Assembly: GCA_900322135.1 (NCBI GenBank)
Contig: ONYP01000006.1
Span: forward strand, 1-64,000
Reading direction: 5' to 3'
Source: an uncultured Prevotellaceae bacterium
Lineage (GTDB): Bacteria > Bacteroidota > Bacteroidia > Bacteroidales > Muribaculaceae
DNA length: 64,000 bases
The notes beneath the pieces were generated by a model. It had not been told where the DNA came from. It saw only the letters and a program-made list of their open reading frames with translations, and did no database searches. Below, one piece after another: positions 19,633 to 27,124 of the stretch. Positions within the stretch are counted from its first letter, which is position 1. Each line of letters starts with the position of its first letter. A program made the translations under genes and the position numbers.

Positions 19633-20309
19633 TTCTTGCTTAAAAGGTTCAGTAGTTGATAATTGTCAATAATGCGCAGCGTGTTGCTTTCAAACTCGAT
19701 TATGCCCTCGTCGGCCAACCTGCCGAGTGTAGCCATGAGCGTCGTGCGCTGTGTTCCCAAGAGTGTGCACAGGTCCTTTTGCTTGAACTTCATCACCATG
19801 TCGGTAGCGCCTGTTATCATTAATGCGTCAATCAGCATGGCGAGCCGCTCGGCAAGGGAGCCGTCCTTGACTGTCAAAGCCGAGGATATGCTGCACTGAC
19901 TGCCCGATGACAGATAATTCAGGATATTGAACAGGAAGACCTTGTCGCTGGAAACCATCTTGACATAGTCACTCTTGCGCAACTGCAGGATGCCACAGGA
20001 GCCTTGTGCTACAGCCGTGTAGGGATAGGTGGTTTCTCGGCCGAAAAGGTATTCAGCAGCCATCACATGTGGTGTTGACAGCGTCTGGAAGAATGACACG
20101 CGCAACCATGAACATGGCATTTCCAGTCTCGCCTGTCCCGACACAATAAACTTGATGTGGGTGCATGTGTCGCCAGCGGCAAAAATCTGCTCACCGTTGC
20201 GGAACTTGAGAAAATGGAAAGGCAGTTTCTCGACCAGCGTAGTGATTTTTTCGGTGCTCACTCCCTGGAAGAGGGGTAACTGCATCATTTGTTGATACAT
20301 GCTGTTCAT
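19629..20309 (-). CDS. Crp/Fnr-family transcription regulator
   Basis: 226 residues: a cyclic-nucleotide-binding-type beta-roll (about 15-130, with FRNGEQIFAAGDTCTHIKFI) and a C-terminal winged helix (about 150-225; KDLCTLLGTQRTTLMATLGR is the recognition region). There are no N-terminal cysteines for an Fnr-type cluster, and the key cAMP-binding motif is not obvious, so the ligand is unknown. Next to hisS upstream and co-translated with the TSCPD protein downstream. Confidence 0.88.
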   Translation of the reverse strand: MNSMYQQMMQLPLFQGVSTEKITTLVEKLPFHFLKFRNGEQIFAAGDTCTHIKFIVSGQARLEMPCSWLRVSFFQTLSTPHVMAAEYLFGRETTYPYTAVAQGSCGILQLRKSDYVKMVSSDKVFLFNILNYLSSGSQCSISSALTVKDGSLAERLAMLIDALMITGATDMVMKFKQKDLCTLLGTQRTTLMATLGRLADEGIIEFESNTLRIIDNYQLLNLLSKK

Positions 20310-20325
20310 GATACGCTCGGCTGGT

Positions 20326-21690
20326 TTACTTGTGCAACAGTGCTATCACCTGGTCGACGGTCAGCGTCTGCTGCTCGCCAGTAGACATTTTCTTCAGAGC
20401 AATGGTGCCATTCTGTACCTCATCGGCTCCAACGATGGCCACATACGGTATCTGCCGGTCGTTGGCATAGTTCATCTGCTTCTTCATCTTGGAGCTGTCG
20501 GGATACAACTCGGCACTGATGCCGGCACGGCGCATTTCCATAATGTGGCGCAACGACATGGCGGCCTCCTGCTCGCCAAAGTTGACAAACATCACCTGGG
20601 CAGTTGCCATGGTGTCGGCAGGATACAAGTCGAGTGCATTCAACACATCATAGATGCGATCGGCACCGAAGCTGATGCCCACACCCGACAGCCCCGGCAT
20701 GCCGAATACGCCGGTCAGGTTATCATAACGCCCGCCACCCGTAATGCTGCCGATGGCAACATCGAGTGCCTTAACCTCAAGGATTGTGCCCGTATAATAG
20801 TTCAGACCGCGTGCCAACGAAACATCAAGTTCAACACGGGCGCGTGTTCCCAATCGCGCGACATGGTCGAGCACATAGCGCATCTCCTCAATACCCTTCA
20901 TGCCCGTCTCGCTGCCGGCAAGCATTGCCGACAAGCTGGCAAGGCGCTGCTCGTTGCTGCCATCCAAGGCAAGCAAGGGCTGCAGCGTGGCTATCGCCTC
21001 GTCGCTGAGGCCTTTTTCCTTGAGCTCGGCATTGACATTGTCGATGCCTATCTTGTCCAGCTTATCGATGGCTACGGTGATATCAACAATTTTGTCGGCG
21101 GCACCGATAATCTCGGCGATACCGCTCAGGATCTTGCGGTTGTTCAATTTGATGGCCACATTGATGTTGAAGCGGTTGAACACCTCGTCAATCATCGTCA
21201 CCAGTTCCACCTCGTTCCACAACGAGTCGCTTCCCACGATATCGGCATCACACTGGTAGAACTCACGGTAACGCCCCTTCTGGGGACGGTCGGCACGCCA
21301 CACGGGCTGCACCTGATAGCGCTTGAAGGGCATCTGCAAGTCGTTGCGGTGCTGTACCACAAAACGGGCGAAGGGCACTGTCAGGTCATAACGCAGGCCC
21401 TTCTCGCTGATTTTGGTAGTCAGGTGCAGTGAGTCATGGGCCGCCAACAGGTCGTCGGGGGCATCCTTGAGGTAGTCGCCGCTGTTCAGAATCTTGAACA
21501 GCAGTTTGTCGCCTTCCTCACCATACTTTCCCATCAGTGTAGACAGGTTCTCGACTGCAGGAGTCTCAATCTGCTGGAAACCGTAGAGTTGAAACACCTC
21601 CTTGATAGTATTGAATATGTAGTTGCGGCGCGCCATCTCGATGGGCGAGAAGTCGCGTGTTCCTTTAGGAATGGATGGTTTTTGTGCCAT
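20326..21690 (-). CDS. hisS: Histidyl-tRNA synthetase
   Basis: Class II aminoacyl-tRNA synthetase charging tRNA-His. The 454 residues show class II motif 1 region (KGTRDFSP), motif 2 with [10 protein letters not shown], the histidine-specific [15 protein letters not shown] and motif 3 in GGGRYDNL with GISFGADRI. The C-terminal anticodon-binding domain ends near [10 protein letters not shown]. Length and order are normal. It is not followed by an operon partner other than the Crp/Fnr gene 17 bp away. Confidence 0.97.
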   Translation of the reverse strand: MAQKPSIPKGTRDFSPIEMARRNYIFNTIKEVFQLYGFQQIETPAVENLSTLMGKYGEEGDKLLFKILNSGDYLKDAPDDLLAAHDSLHLTTKISEKGLRYDLTVPFARFVVQHRNDLQMPFKRYQVQPVWRADRPQKGRYREFYQCDADIVGSDSLWNEVELVTMIDEVFNRFNINVAIKLNNRKILSGIAEIIGAADKIVDITVAIDKLDKIGIDNVNAELKEKGLSDEAIATLQPLLALDGSNEQRLASLSAMLAGSETGMKGIEEMRYVLDHVARLGTRARVELDVSLARGLNYYTGTILEVKALDVAIGSITGGGRYDNLTGVFGMPGLSGVGISFGADRIYDVLNALDLYPADTMATAQVMFVNFGEQEAAMSLRHIMEMRRAGISAELYPDSSKMKKQMNYANDRQIPYVAIVGADEVQNGTIALKKMSTGEQQTLTVDQVIALLHK

Positions 21691-21746
21691 TATTATCTGT
21701 TTCTCTTAAAATGGATCTGGTATTACAATATGATTAATTCGTTTCT

Positions 21747-22421
21747 TTATCGACGCCTGAGGAATACGGCGGCATAGTACAATAATGTAGCAAGTGAGCC
21801 CACGGCTGCCACCACATAGGTATAGGCAGCGGCATGCAGGGCATCCTTGGCTTGAGCCAACTGCTCACCGCTGGCGATTCCCGACCCCTCGAGCCACTTG
21901 ATGGCACGGCGGCTGGCATCTACCTCGACAGGCAATGTCACGAAGCTGAAGAGTACCGTCACAGCGAACATTGCCAGGGCGACATACAGAGGTATGGGCG
22001 TTACCTGAACGATCAAGATACCCGCGAGCAGGAGCCACTGCACCGTGTTGGAAGCAAACTGGACGATGGGGACCATCTTGGTGCGCAGTTGCAGCATGCT
22101 GTAGCCCACCTTGTGCTGGATGGCATGGCCACACTCATGGGCAGCCACTGCCGCGGCAGCAATGCTGTTGGTGCCATAGACCGGCTCACTCAGGTTTACC
22201 GTTCTGTTAGCCGGGTTGAAGTGGTCGGTCAACTGACCTTTCACGCTGGTCACCTGCACATCGCCGCAACCATTCTGCTGCAACATCGTGGCAGCGACAT
22301 CACGACCGGCCATAGCCACGCCCAGGGGCACTTTACTATACTTGTCGAATTTTGATTTGAGGGAGTTCTGAACCACCATGCTCAGGATGAAGATACCTCC
22401 CATAATAATGTAAATCCACAT
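21747..22421 (-). CDS. Neutral zinc metallopeptidase, YugP family
   Basis: 224-residue membrane protein with helices at about 2-18, 110-150 and at the C-terminus. The zinc motif AAHECGHAIQH (H95, E96, H99) between helices is the family signature. Its role is not known; relatives are membrane proteases. It is the last chromosomal gene before the prophage and has its own TAACTTTG -7 box at 22510-22517. The gene is intact, so prophage insertion near its 5' end has not broken it. Confidence 0.88.
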   Translation of the reverse strand: MWIYIIMGGIFILSMVVQNSLKSKFDKYSKVPLGVAMAGRDVAATMLQQNGCGDVQVTSVKGQLTDHFNPANRTVNLSEPVYGTNSIAAAAVAAHECGHAIQHKVGYSMLQLRTKMVPIVQFASNTVQWLLLAGILIVQVTPIPLYVALAMFAVTVLFSFVTLPVEVDASRRAIKWLEGSGIASGEQLAQAKDALHAAAYTYVVAAVGSLATLLYYAAVFLRRR

Positions 22422-22509
22422 AATCTTATTTTTTTAGTCGTTTATCTTCAATTATTTAGCGTTTGGCACGGAATTTGTATTAAGACAAGCCGGACACCAA
22501 TCTTGACCG

Positions 22510-22517
22510 CAAAGTTA
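22510..22517 (-). promoter_or_regulatory. -7 box of the YugP-like gene
   Basis: Minus strand TAACTTTG, exact match to TAnnTTTG, with a TTTTG 14 bp further upstream (closer than the usual 19-22 bp). Predicts an ~82-nt leader. If correct, the prophage end lies to the right of here. Confidence 0.5.
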
Positions 22518-22683
22518 AAGTTTTTTGTCCGCAAAACTGGCCTTTAGGCCAACAAAAGTGCTAAAAAATAAAAATTTCTCCAGGCCGAACCCTAAAAGTA
22601 CCTGTTTTTCAGCACAATTACCGAACCTTTAGGCCTTTAAGCGGTAATTTTTTACGGAACACTTCCGTTTTTGGGCGTGATAT

Positions 22684-22737
22684 AATTGTCGAAAAATTGT
22701 CGGAAACAGCGATTTTGTTTCCTAAAAATTGTCGAAA
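22684..22737 (+). repeat. Three aattgtcg(a/g)aa direct repeats before the integrase gene
   Basis: Copies at 22684-22694, 22695-22705 and 22727-22737. Spacings of 11 and 32 bp place them on the same face of the helix, as expected for protein-binding sites such as integrase arm sites or operators. Confidence 0.5.
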
Positions 22738-22762
22738 ATTATGTTTCACTCAACATTATAAA

Positions 22763-22774
22763 AAGTCAAACATT
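22763..22774 (+). repeat. AAGTCAAACATT motif, copy 1 (integrase leader)
   Basis: The 12-base phage motif directly abuts the ATG of the integrase. See the finding on six copies. Confidence 0.6.
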
Positions 22775-23953
22775 ATGCCTACACTATCATTGACGGTACT
22801 CCCCGCCAAAGCACTCAAAGGGGGGAAAAACAAGGTGCGCATCGCAGTCGCACACAACTCACAGACAAGATACATCGTCACCGATGTGGTTATCGACTCG
22901 CCCAGGGAATGGAAAAACGGGCAGATCGTCAAGCGCGATGATGCTGCCTACCTCAACACGAAGCTCAGGACGAAGCTCAACGAGGTGCAGCACGCCATCG
23001 ATGAGGTGCCCTACCCCGAGTGCCTGTCATGCGCTGAACTCATAGAGGCATCCGCCAGGGCGCACGCAGCCGTGTCGCACACGCTGCGCTCGGCATTCGA
23101 GGAAATGATGTCGGTGAGCACCGCAAAGCAGTCCTCCATCGACTTGTACCGCTCCAACTTCCGCTCCATATCTCGCTTCCTGTCGCCCGACATGCCCGTG
23201 TCGCAGTTCACGCCGCTGGTCGCACGAAAGTATATCAAGCAGCGCAACGACCTCGCCCATGCGACGATCCAGGAACATGTCACGCTGCTGTCACGCATCA
23301 TGAAGCACTGTCAACAGAACGGATACACCGACTTCCGATTCAATCCAGTAACCGGGTGCCTCAAGTACTCCCCATCGGTGCGGCAGTCATGGCTCACCCC
23401 CGACCAGGTGAGGACGGTAAGGGACTTCCCCTTCCGCTACAAGAGATCCCTGAAGTTCCGTGACCTGTTCATGCTATCCTACTACCTCGGCGGCATGAAC
23501 ATCGTGGACATGATTAAGATTGATTTCCGTGGCTCGCACCTCAAGTACAAGCGCACCAAGACGGAACGGGCGCAGAAGGTCAACCCGTTCGTCGAGTTCG
23601 ATATTCCTGATGAGGCCCGCCCAATCATCGAAAAGTACATCCAGCCCGACGGCAAGCTGAAGATATTCGGCAAAGTCGGCTACAAGAGCTGGTTCATGAG
23701 CGCGATGGGCATGGTCGCACGCGACGAGGTGGGACTGCCGCAGATGACATACTACTCTGCCCGCAAATCGTTCGCCCAGCACGCCTTCCAACTGGGCATC
23801 AGCGAGAGCGTCATCGACTACATCCTGGGGCACTCGCTCAACTCGGGCAGGGCATCGACAATCTACGCCTACATCAAGGTGACCCCAGCAATGGCCACAG
23901 CAGCAATACGGAAAGTTGCCGACTTTATAGCGACAAATGAGAATTTTGATTAA
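22775..23953 (+). CDS. int: Prophage tyrosine integrase
   Basis: 392-residue site-specific recombinase that inserts and excises the prophage. An N-terminal arm-binding domain (about 1-80, with TDVVIDSPREWKNG), a SAM-like core-binding domain (about 95-200) and the catalytic domain (about 210-385) are visible. Catalytic motifs are SAR in YYSARKSF (R330), GHS (H353) and a tyrosine in TIYAYIK (Y364 or Y366). The first catalytic arginine is replaced: YYLGGMN has glycine (G239) where most integrases have R, a feature shared with the IntDOT group of Bacteroides elements. The ATG at 22775 is preferred because family members begin with such a short start. The gene points into the prophage. Confidence 0.9.
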   Translation: MPTLSLTVLPAKALKGGKNKVRIAVAHNSQTRYIVTDVVIDSPREWKNGQIVKRDDAAYLNTKLRTKLNEVQHAIDEVPYPECLSCAELIEASARAHAAVSHTLRSAFEEMMSVSTAKQSSIDLYRSNFRSISRFLSPDMPVSQFTPLVARKYIKQRNDLAHATIQEHVTLLSRIMKHCQQNGYTDFRFNPVTGCLKYSPSVRQSWLTPDQVRTVRDFPFRYKRSLKFRDLFMLSYYLGGMNIVDMIKIDFRGSHLKYKRTKTERAQKVNPFVEFDIPDEARPIIEKYIQPDGKLKIFGKVGYKSWFMSAMGMVARDEVGLPQMTYYSARKSFAQHAFQLGISESVIDYILGHSLNSGRASTIYAYIKVTPAMATAAIRKVADFIATNENFD

Positions 23954-23984
23954 CTTTGCGGTGCATTTTTTCCGTGTAGGATTA

Positions 23985-23996
23985 AATGTTTGACTT
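23985..23996 (-). repeat. AAGTCAAACATT motif, copy 2
   Basis: Minus-oriented copy behind the integrase. A 13-codon frame follows it on the minus strand, which may be a decayed leader. Confidence 0.5.
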
Positions 23997-23998
23997 TT

Positions 23999-24030
23999 GT
24001 GGCGGTCGGCTCGTGAGAGTATGCCGCCAC
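23999..24030 (+). terminator. Hairpin after the integrase gene
   Basis: 7-bp GC-rich stem gtggcgg/ccgccac around an 18-base loop, followed by tattctt. Probably the integrase terminator. The loop carries TCGTGAGA, complementary to the loop region of the next hairpin. Confidence 0.5.
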
Positions 24031-24119
24031 TATTCTTAACATATAACCGAACTTTTGGACAAGTTTTCTGTATTATATAATGTAACGCTTATAGTGCTGT
24101 TGGAAATGCGTTGCAGAAG

Positions 24120-24151
24120 AAAGGTGGCTGGTCTCACGACTGGCCACCTTT
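24120..24151. terminator. Long hairpin before the lysis cassette end
   Basis: A 14-bp stem (9 perfect outer pairs aaaggtggc/gccaccttt plus 5 inner pairs with two G-T) with a 4-base loop tcac. On the minus strand it is followed by cttctgc, so it may end the lysis operon transcript. Confidence 0.55.
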
Positions 24152-24215
24152 GGAACTTAAAACTAAACCCCTCCTTTCAATTAGAGAATAGTTAATATGA
24201 AACAACTGTTTAACA

Positions 24216-24560
24216 CTAAAAAATCTTCAACTTTAATTTCGCTCCCGCAAAAGGCTCGAAGTTGTTGGTCACCTCGTTCTTCTTGACACCTCCTTCTATG
24301 CCCAGCTGCAGACGCTTGTCGTTATTGATCGTCAGCTCGCCACTGGCATAGGGCATCCAGAACTGGGATGTGGTTCCGTAATCAACACCGGCATTGACAG
24401 ACAACGACCATTTATTGGGAGGCTTCATTCTCGTTATCGTCTCGGTAATCAGCTGCGTTTCATTATAGACGAAGATGCTGTCCAGGGAAGGCTCGAACCC
24501 GCTGACATACGCATCATAGTTCTTCCCGCCGTAGTGCTTGCTCGTGATGGGCACCTGCAC
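24216..24560 (-). CDS. Lysis-associated protein, C-terminal fragment (frameshifted)
   Basis: 114 residues in frame from a GTG; the frame is open further upstream to within the insertion. Text such as VPITSKHYGGKNYDAYVSGF, PSLDSIFVYNE and the glycine-rich beta-strand end looks like the outer half of membrane-anchored proteins that sit beside the lysozyme in Bacteroidales prophages. The missing start is the preceding frame 24563-24838: removing a 23-bp insertion between two 9-bp repeats would join them into a 199-residue protein. Whether this half is made at all is uncertain. Confidence 0.6.
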   Translation of the reverse strand: MQVPITSKHYGGKNYDAYVSGFEPSLDSIFVYNETQLITETITRMKPPNKWSLSVNAGVDYGTTSQFWMPYASGELTINNDKRLQLGIEGGVKKNEVTNNFEPFAGAKLKLKIF

Positions 24561-24562
24561 CG

Positions 24563-24838
24563 CTACGCGTGCATAATTTCGACGAAATTCTGCGCATAAT
24601 TTTCGGAATAAACTGTGTCATGCACCGCCCTGGGAAGCCATCGCGTCACCCACTTGATGCGTGCGCTGTCCTTCGGGGCGGGATGATAGTCGGGAACCGT
24701 GTCGTGAAGCGTTACGGTGTCGCGTGAGACACTTTCGTCCAGGGGACGGTCGTACATACCCTTGCCGACGAAAAAGCCGCACAGGAGGCACAGCAGAGCC
24801 ACAGCGGCCAAGATAATGAGATGCTTCTTGCTTACCAT
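24563..24838 (-). CDS. Lysis-associated membrane protein, N-terminal fragment (frameshifted)
   Basis: 91 residues: one membrane helix near the start (LIILAAVALLCLLCGFFVGK) and a soluble part with VTLHDTVPDYHPAPKDSARI and VHDTVYSENYA. It then leaves the expected frame and stops soon after (EIMHA). The pattern of an inner-membrane anchor plus a periplasmic arm suggests a spanin-like role, which is inference from position beside the lysozyme gene. The ATG at 24838 is chosen since the helix starts there. It overlaps the upstream small membrane protein gene by 7 bp. Confidence 0.65.
   Translation of the reverse strand: MVSKKHLIILAAVALLCLLCGFFVGKGMYDRPLDESVSRDTVTLHDTVPDYHPAPKDSARIKWVTRWLPRAVHDTVYSENYAQNFVEIMHA
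24571..24602. repeat. 9-bp direct repeats flanking a 14-bp insert in the lysis gene
   Basis: gcataattt occurs at 24571-24579 and 24594-24602, 23 bp apart. Deletion of one repeat plus the spacer restores a single reading frame. Confidence 0.8.
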
Positions 24839-24936
24839 ATCAATGACAATAATAAAACAACAAAGGCGAGCATGGCAAACCCGCAACCGACGCGGACAAC
24901 CAGCTCACCAAACGAACTTCTGTCAAACTCGCTCAT
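24832..24936 (-). CDS. Tiny single-helix membrane protein (lysis cassette)
   Basis: 34 residues, MSEFDRSSFGELVVRVGCGF followed by a hydrophobic helix (AMLAFVVLLLSLIW) that forms the C-terminus. It lies 3 bp after the lysozyme stop and overlaps the next gene start. Size, helix and place suggest a holin-type or spanin-partner protein, but there is no sequence family that I recognise. Confidence 0.6.
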   Translation of the reverse strand: MSEFDRSSFGELVVRVGCGFAMLAFVVLLLSLIW

Positions 24937-24939
24937 ACA

Positions 24940-25482
24940 TCAGGTCAGTTCTTGACCTCCGTTGCAGGTCAGTTTACCATATGTAACGGCGTTGAGCCTG
25001 CGCAACCACCCTTTCAGGAACACTGAGTTCTTGCCGGTGGCGATGCCCTGCAGGAAATTCTTGCGCTGCTTCCACAGGGCAGAGAACAATGCCTGTTGGT
25101 CCAATCCGTTGAGCTTAGCCAAGGTCTTTGGACCGACAATGCCGTCATCCTTCAGACCGTACAGGCGCTGCACACGCTTGATGTATGCCGGGCCGCTCAC
25201 CCACACGCAGTCGGCGAGCAGATAGGCCACCCACTGGCTCCTGTACTCGTCACACTTGATGCGATCCCAGGTGTGCCACCTCAGCACGGAGTTCCACTCC
25301 TTGGCGGTGATGTTGCGCAGATCGCTGAGCGTGGGTTTAGCAAGACCTTTGGCGGCGCGGTACTTGCAGAAGGTCGTGTAGGTCACGCCCTTCATCGTGG
25401 CGCCTCCGCTGTCATTGGGATGGTTAGACCATCCGCCCTCATAGGAACGGCAGAAAATGCCGTACTTCTCAATTCTCTCCAT
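24940..25482 (-). CDS. Phage endolysin, GH108 N-acetylmuramidase
   Basis: 180-residue cell-wall hydrolase. The start shows the GH108 catalytic region: E15 in YEGGWSNHPNDSGGATMKGV, then a helix-rich domain and a C-terminal peptidoglycan-binding-like part with VGPKTLAKLNG. It cuts the glycan backbone of peptidoglycan at the end of infection. No signal peptide is present, so export must depend on a holin. It overlaps the upstream membrane-protein gene by 14 bp. Confidence 0.9.
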   Translation of the reverse strand: MERIEKYGIFCRSYEGGWSNHPNDSGGATMKGVTYTTFCKYRAAKGLAKPTLSDLRNITAKEWNSVLRWHTWDRIKCDEYRSQWVAYLLADCVWVSGPAYIKRVQRLYGLKDDGIVGPKTLAKLNGLDQQALFSALWKQRKNFLQGIATGKNSVFLKGWLRRLNAVTYGKLTCNGGQELT

Positions 25483-25786
25483 CGTCTATAGGTTTATCGG
25501 TGATGTCGTCTATTACTTCGTCTTCGACGCGGTGCGGTCGGTGATGGTGCCGCTCATACTCACTGAAACGCTCGTCCACCTCATGCTTGGCAGCACTCCT
25601 GGCATAGTTGGCTATACCCAACGCACCGCCGGCATAGATGAAGCATTGTCCGAGCACCCACAGCACCGAGTCATGGATTTCGCCAACCGGTTCAATGAAG
25701 AATGCGATGCTGGTCAGCACTACACCGAAAACGAGCATTGCCACGGCGCTGTACACCGTGATGTTCTCTTTCCTGTCCCGTGTCAT
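25469..25786 (-). CDS. Two-helix membrane protein, holin candidate
   Basis: 105 residues: helices at about 10-32 (VYSAVAMLVFGVVLTSIAFF) and 38-58 (SVLWVLGQCFIYAGGALGIA), then a charged C-terminal tail rich in D, E, H and R. This shape is that of class II holins. It lies directly upstream of the endolysin and overlaps it. The ATG at 25786 is preferred since the longer open frame has no hydrophobic or family pattern. Confidence 0.7.
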   Translation of the reverse strand: MTRDRKENITVYSAVAMLVFGVVLTSIAFFIEPVGEIHDSVLWVLGQCFIYAGGALGIANYARSAAKHEVDERFSEYERHHHRPHRVEDEVIDDITDKPIDDGEN

Positions 25787-25790
25787 GGCC

Positions 25791-26054
25791 TTATCCCTTC
25801 CCGAAATGCAGCAGGATGATGAACACGGCGACAACTGCCACGCCAACGGCTGAGGCTGCGAAATCGTGCCAGTCCCAGTTGTTGCCAGGCGTATTGTCGT
25901 CGCACATCTCCTTGATACCCGCAGCGAGCAGACCGCTTGTGATGGCGGGCCACAGGCCACTGAACAAGTTCGTGCTCTCGAGATAGGCGGGAAGGCCAAC
26001 GATGATGGCCACCATGGCGCCAGCGCAGAAATGTTTGATATAATCCTTCTTCAT
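25791..26054 (-). CDS. Small membrane protein, first gene of the lysis operon
   Basis: 87 residues with three hydrophobic stretches (AGAMVAIIVGLPAYL, GLWPAITSGLLAAGI, VGVAVVAVFIILLHF). Motifs KEMCDDNTPGNNWDWHDF in the loop are common in small Bacteroidales phage membrane proteins, function unknown. It could be a second holin or an antiholin. A TAACTTTG -7 box at 26084-26091 predicts a ~24-nt leader. Confidence 0.7.
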   Translation of the reverse strand: MKKDYIKHFCAGAMVAIIVGLPAYLESTNLFSGLWPAITSGLLAAGIKEMCDDNTPGNNWDWHDFAASAVGVAVVAVFIILLHFGKG

Positions 26055-26083
26055 AATCGTAATGGTGTTGGTTTCACAATTCA

Positions 26084-26091
26084 CAAAGTTA
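26084..26091 (-). promoter_or_regulatory. -7 box of the lysis operon
   Basis: Minus strand TAACTTTG, exact consensus, about 30 bp before the ATG at 26054. It gives the lysis genes their own promoter, independent of fibre transcription, which matters because the inverting segment lies upstream. Confidence 0.6.
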
Positions 26092-26151
26092 TGAACGATG
26101 TATACCGTGCCGACGAAAGCGGAAAATCTTGGAAGCCATAAAATGAACAAT

Positions 26152-26167
26152 AACCGTCTTAACGGTT
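26152..26167. promoter_or_regulatory. Small palindrome between the divergent lysis and recombinase promoters
   Basis: AACCGT-CTTA-ACGGTT, a 6-bp perfect inverted repeat. Placed between two divergent promoters, it could be an operator; there is no further support. Confidence 0.3.
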
Positions 26168-26218
26168 GTAGGATAGCAGAATAACGAATTGTTAAAAACG
26201 ACTCTCGTTGAACTTCGT

Positions 26219-26226
26219 TATCTTTG
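26219..26226 (+). promoter_or_regulatory. -7 box of the fibre recombinase gene; predicts a leaderless mRNA
   Basis: TATCTTTG, exact TAnnTTTG, exactly 7 nt before the ATG at 26234. In Bacteroidota the first base of the RNA is about 7 nt after this box, so the mRNA should start at the start codon. Confidence 0.6.
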
Positions 26227-26233
26227 TCGAAAA

Positions 26234-27094
26234 ATGGCTTACATCAACGAAATCGCGGTCACATACCGCTTACACCTCGCACGATTACCGAAACGGAGCA
26301 CCCGAACCGACTACTCCAAACGCCTCTCCATGCTTGAGCAGTGGTGCTCCATGCACGGCATCACCCGTGTGGAGGAAATTGATTTCCTTCAGTTCCTGGA
26401 CTGGGTATTCTATGACAGGGGCGTTTCGCCGAGGACTCGGAACAATTACCGCACCTGGTGCCGCTCGTTCTGCTCGTGGCTGAGGCTCTCACCAAACCCG
26501 ATGGACGACATCAAACCGATGAAGGAACCGGCAAAGATTAGGCAGCCGTTATCAGCCACCATGCTCAGGAGCATTAAAGAGTACCTGGTGCTCCATGACA
26601 AACACTTCCTTCTGGCCGTGATGATGGAATACTACTGCTTCATCCGCCCTGAGGAACTGAGACATCTGCAGGTGGGTGACATCGATGTGAAGCGACATGC
26701 CATCCATGTGCGTGCCTCGATCAGCAAGAACGGCAAGGCCGAGATGGTCGGACTTAACAATGGGATTGTGTCGCTGATGAGAGAACTTGGCATACTCAGG
26801 GCTCCCAAGGACTGGTATTTGTTTTCCAATCGGTTGCACCCTGGGAAGGTCAGGCTCGACAGCCGAGCCTTCCGTGACCGCTGGGCGCGGTTGCGAAAGC
26901 GATTGGGCATTCCCAGTGAATACCAGTTCTACAGCCTCAAGGACTCAGGCATCCGTGACCTGGCCAATAGTGCCGGAATCGTGATAGCGAGAGACCAGGC
27001 CCGCCACAGCAGCATAGCAGTAACCAACAAATACCTGCAAGGCCGTGACCGTCCAGTGCACACTGAAACGGTTCGATTCAAGGGCGCGTTATAG
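26234..27094 (+). CDS. Tyrosine recombinase next to the fibre switch (putative DNA invertase)
   Basis: 286-residue recombinase. An N-terminal SAM-like core-binding domain (about 5-90) precedes the catalytic domain with R138 in FIRPEELRHL, a K236 in YSLKDSG where many family members have R, H258 in ARHSSIAVT and the nucleophile Y267 in NKYLQG. It lacks an arm-binding domain, as expected for a Xer/invertase-type enzyme rather than a phage integrase. The ATG at 26234 is chosen because of the -7 box just before it. The TAG at 27092-27094 ends one base before the 20-bp repeat 27096-27115. This context strongly suggests that it inverts the fibre segment. Confidence 0.88.
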   Translation: MAYINEIAVTYRLHLARLPKRSTRTDYSKRLSMLEQWCSMHGITRVEEIDFLQFLDWVFYDRGVSPRTRNNYRTWCRSFCSWLRLSPNPMDDIKPMKEPAKIRQPLSATMLRSIKEYLVLHDKHFLLAVMMEYYCFIRPEELRHLQVGDIDVKRHAIHVRASISKNGKAEMVGLNNGIVSLMRELGILRAPKDWYLFSNRLHPGKVRLDSRAFRDRWARLRKRLGIPSEYQFYSLKDSGIRDLANSAGIVIARDQARHSSIAVTNKYLQGRDRPVHTETVRFKGAL

Positions 27095-27095
27095 C

Positions 27096-27115
27096 GTGGA
27101 GAGGGCGACGCTCTC
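27096..27115 (+). repeat. Fibre inversion site L (20-bp inverted repeat)
   Basis: gtggagagggcgacgctctc, identical to the complement of 31925-31944. The core has GAGAG/CTCTC arms around a 7-base centre, a layout seen at tyrosine-recombinase crossover sites. Weaker similarity continues to the right for about 24 bp. Confidence 0.85.
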
Positions 27116-27124
27116 TCCGCAGAA

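Larger units (their letters stand above)
22422..22774. other. Chromosome-prophage junction region (left end, attL expected here)
   Basis: 353 AT-rich bases with no gene. The chromosomal side holds the YugP promoter; the phage side holds three copies of aattgtcg(a/g)aa before the integrase. A 10-bp sequence cctttaggcc occurs near 22540 and 22626. The attachment core cannot be located, because the right end of the prophage lies outside the window. Confidence 0.5.
23954..24215. other. Structured intergenic region between integrase and lysis genes
   Basis: 262 bp without a gene. It contains two hairpins (23999-24030 and 24120-24151), and one copy of the AAGTCAAACATT motif (23985-23996, minus orientation). 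A TAACTTTG box at the end of the integrase gene (23950-23957, plus strand) could start a short RNA across both hairpins. They may simply be terminators for the convergent integrase and lysis transcripts. Confidence 0.5.

Noticed and set aside
22530..22640. cctttaggcc repeat as the attL core
   Set aside because: Both copies are on the left side of the integrase; a core must also occur at the right end, which is not in the window.
23954..24215. tRNA or tmRNA gene at the prophage end
   Set aside because: No cloverleaf, no T-loop consensus and no CCA end; only two isolated hairpins.
26234..27094. Second prophage or integrative element nested at the recombinase
   Set aside because: No separate element borders; the recombinase is embedded among lysis and fibre genes of one phage and abuts an inverted, not direct, repeat.
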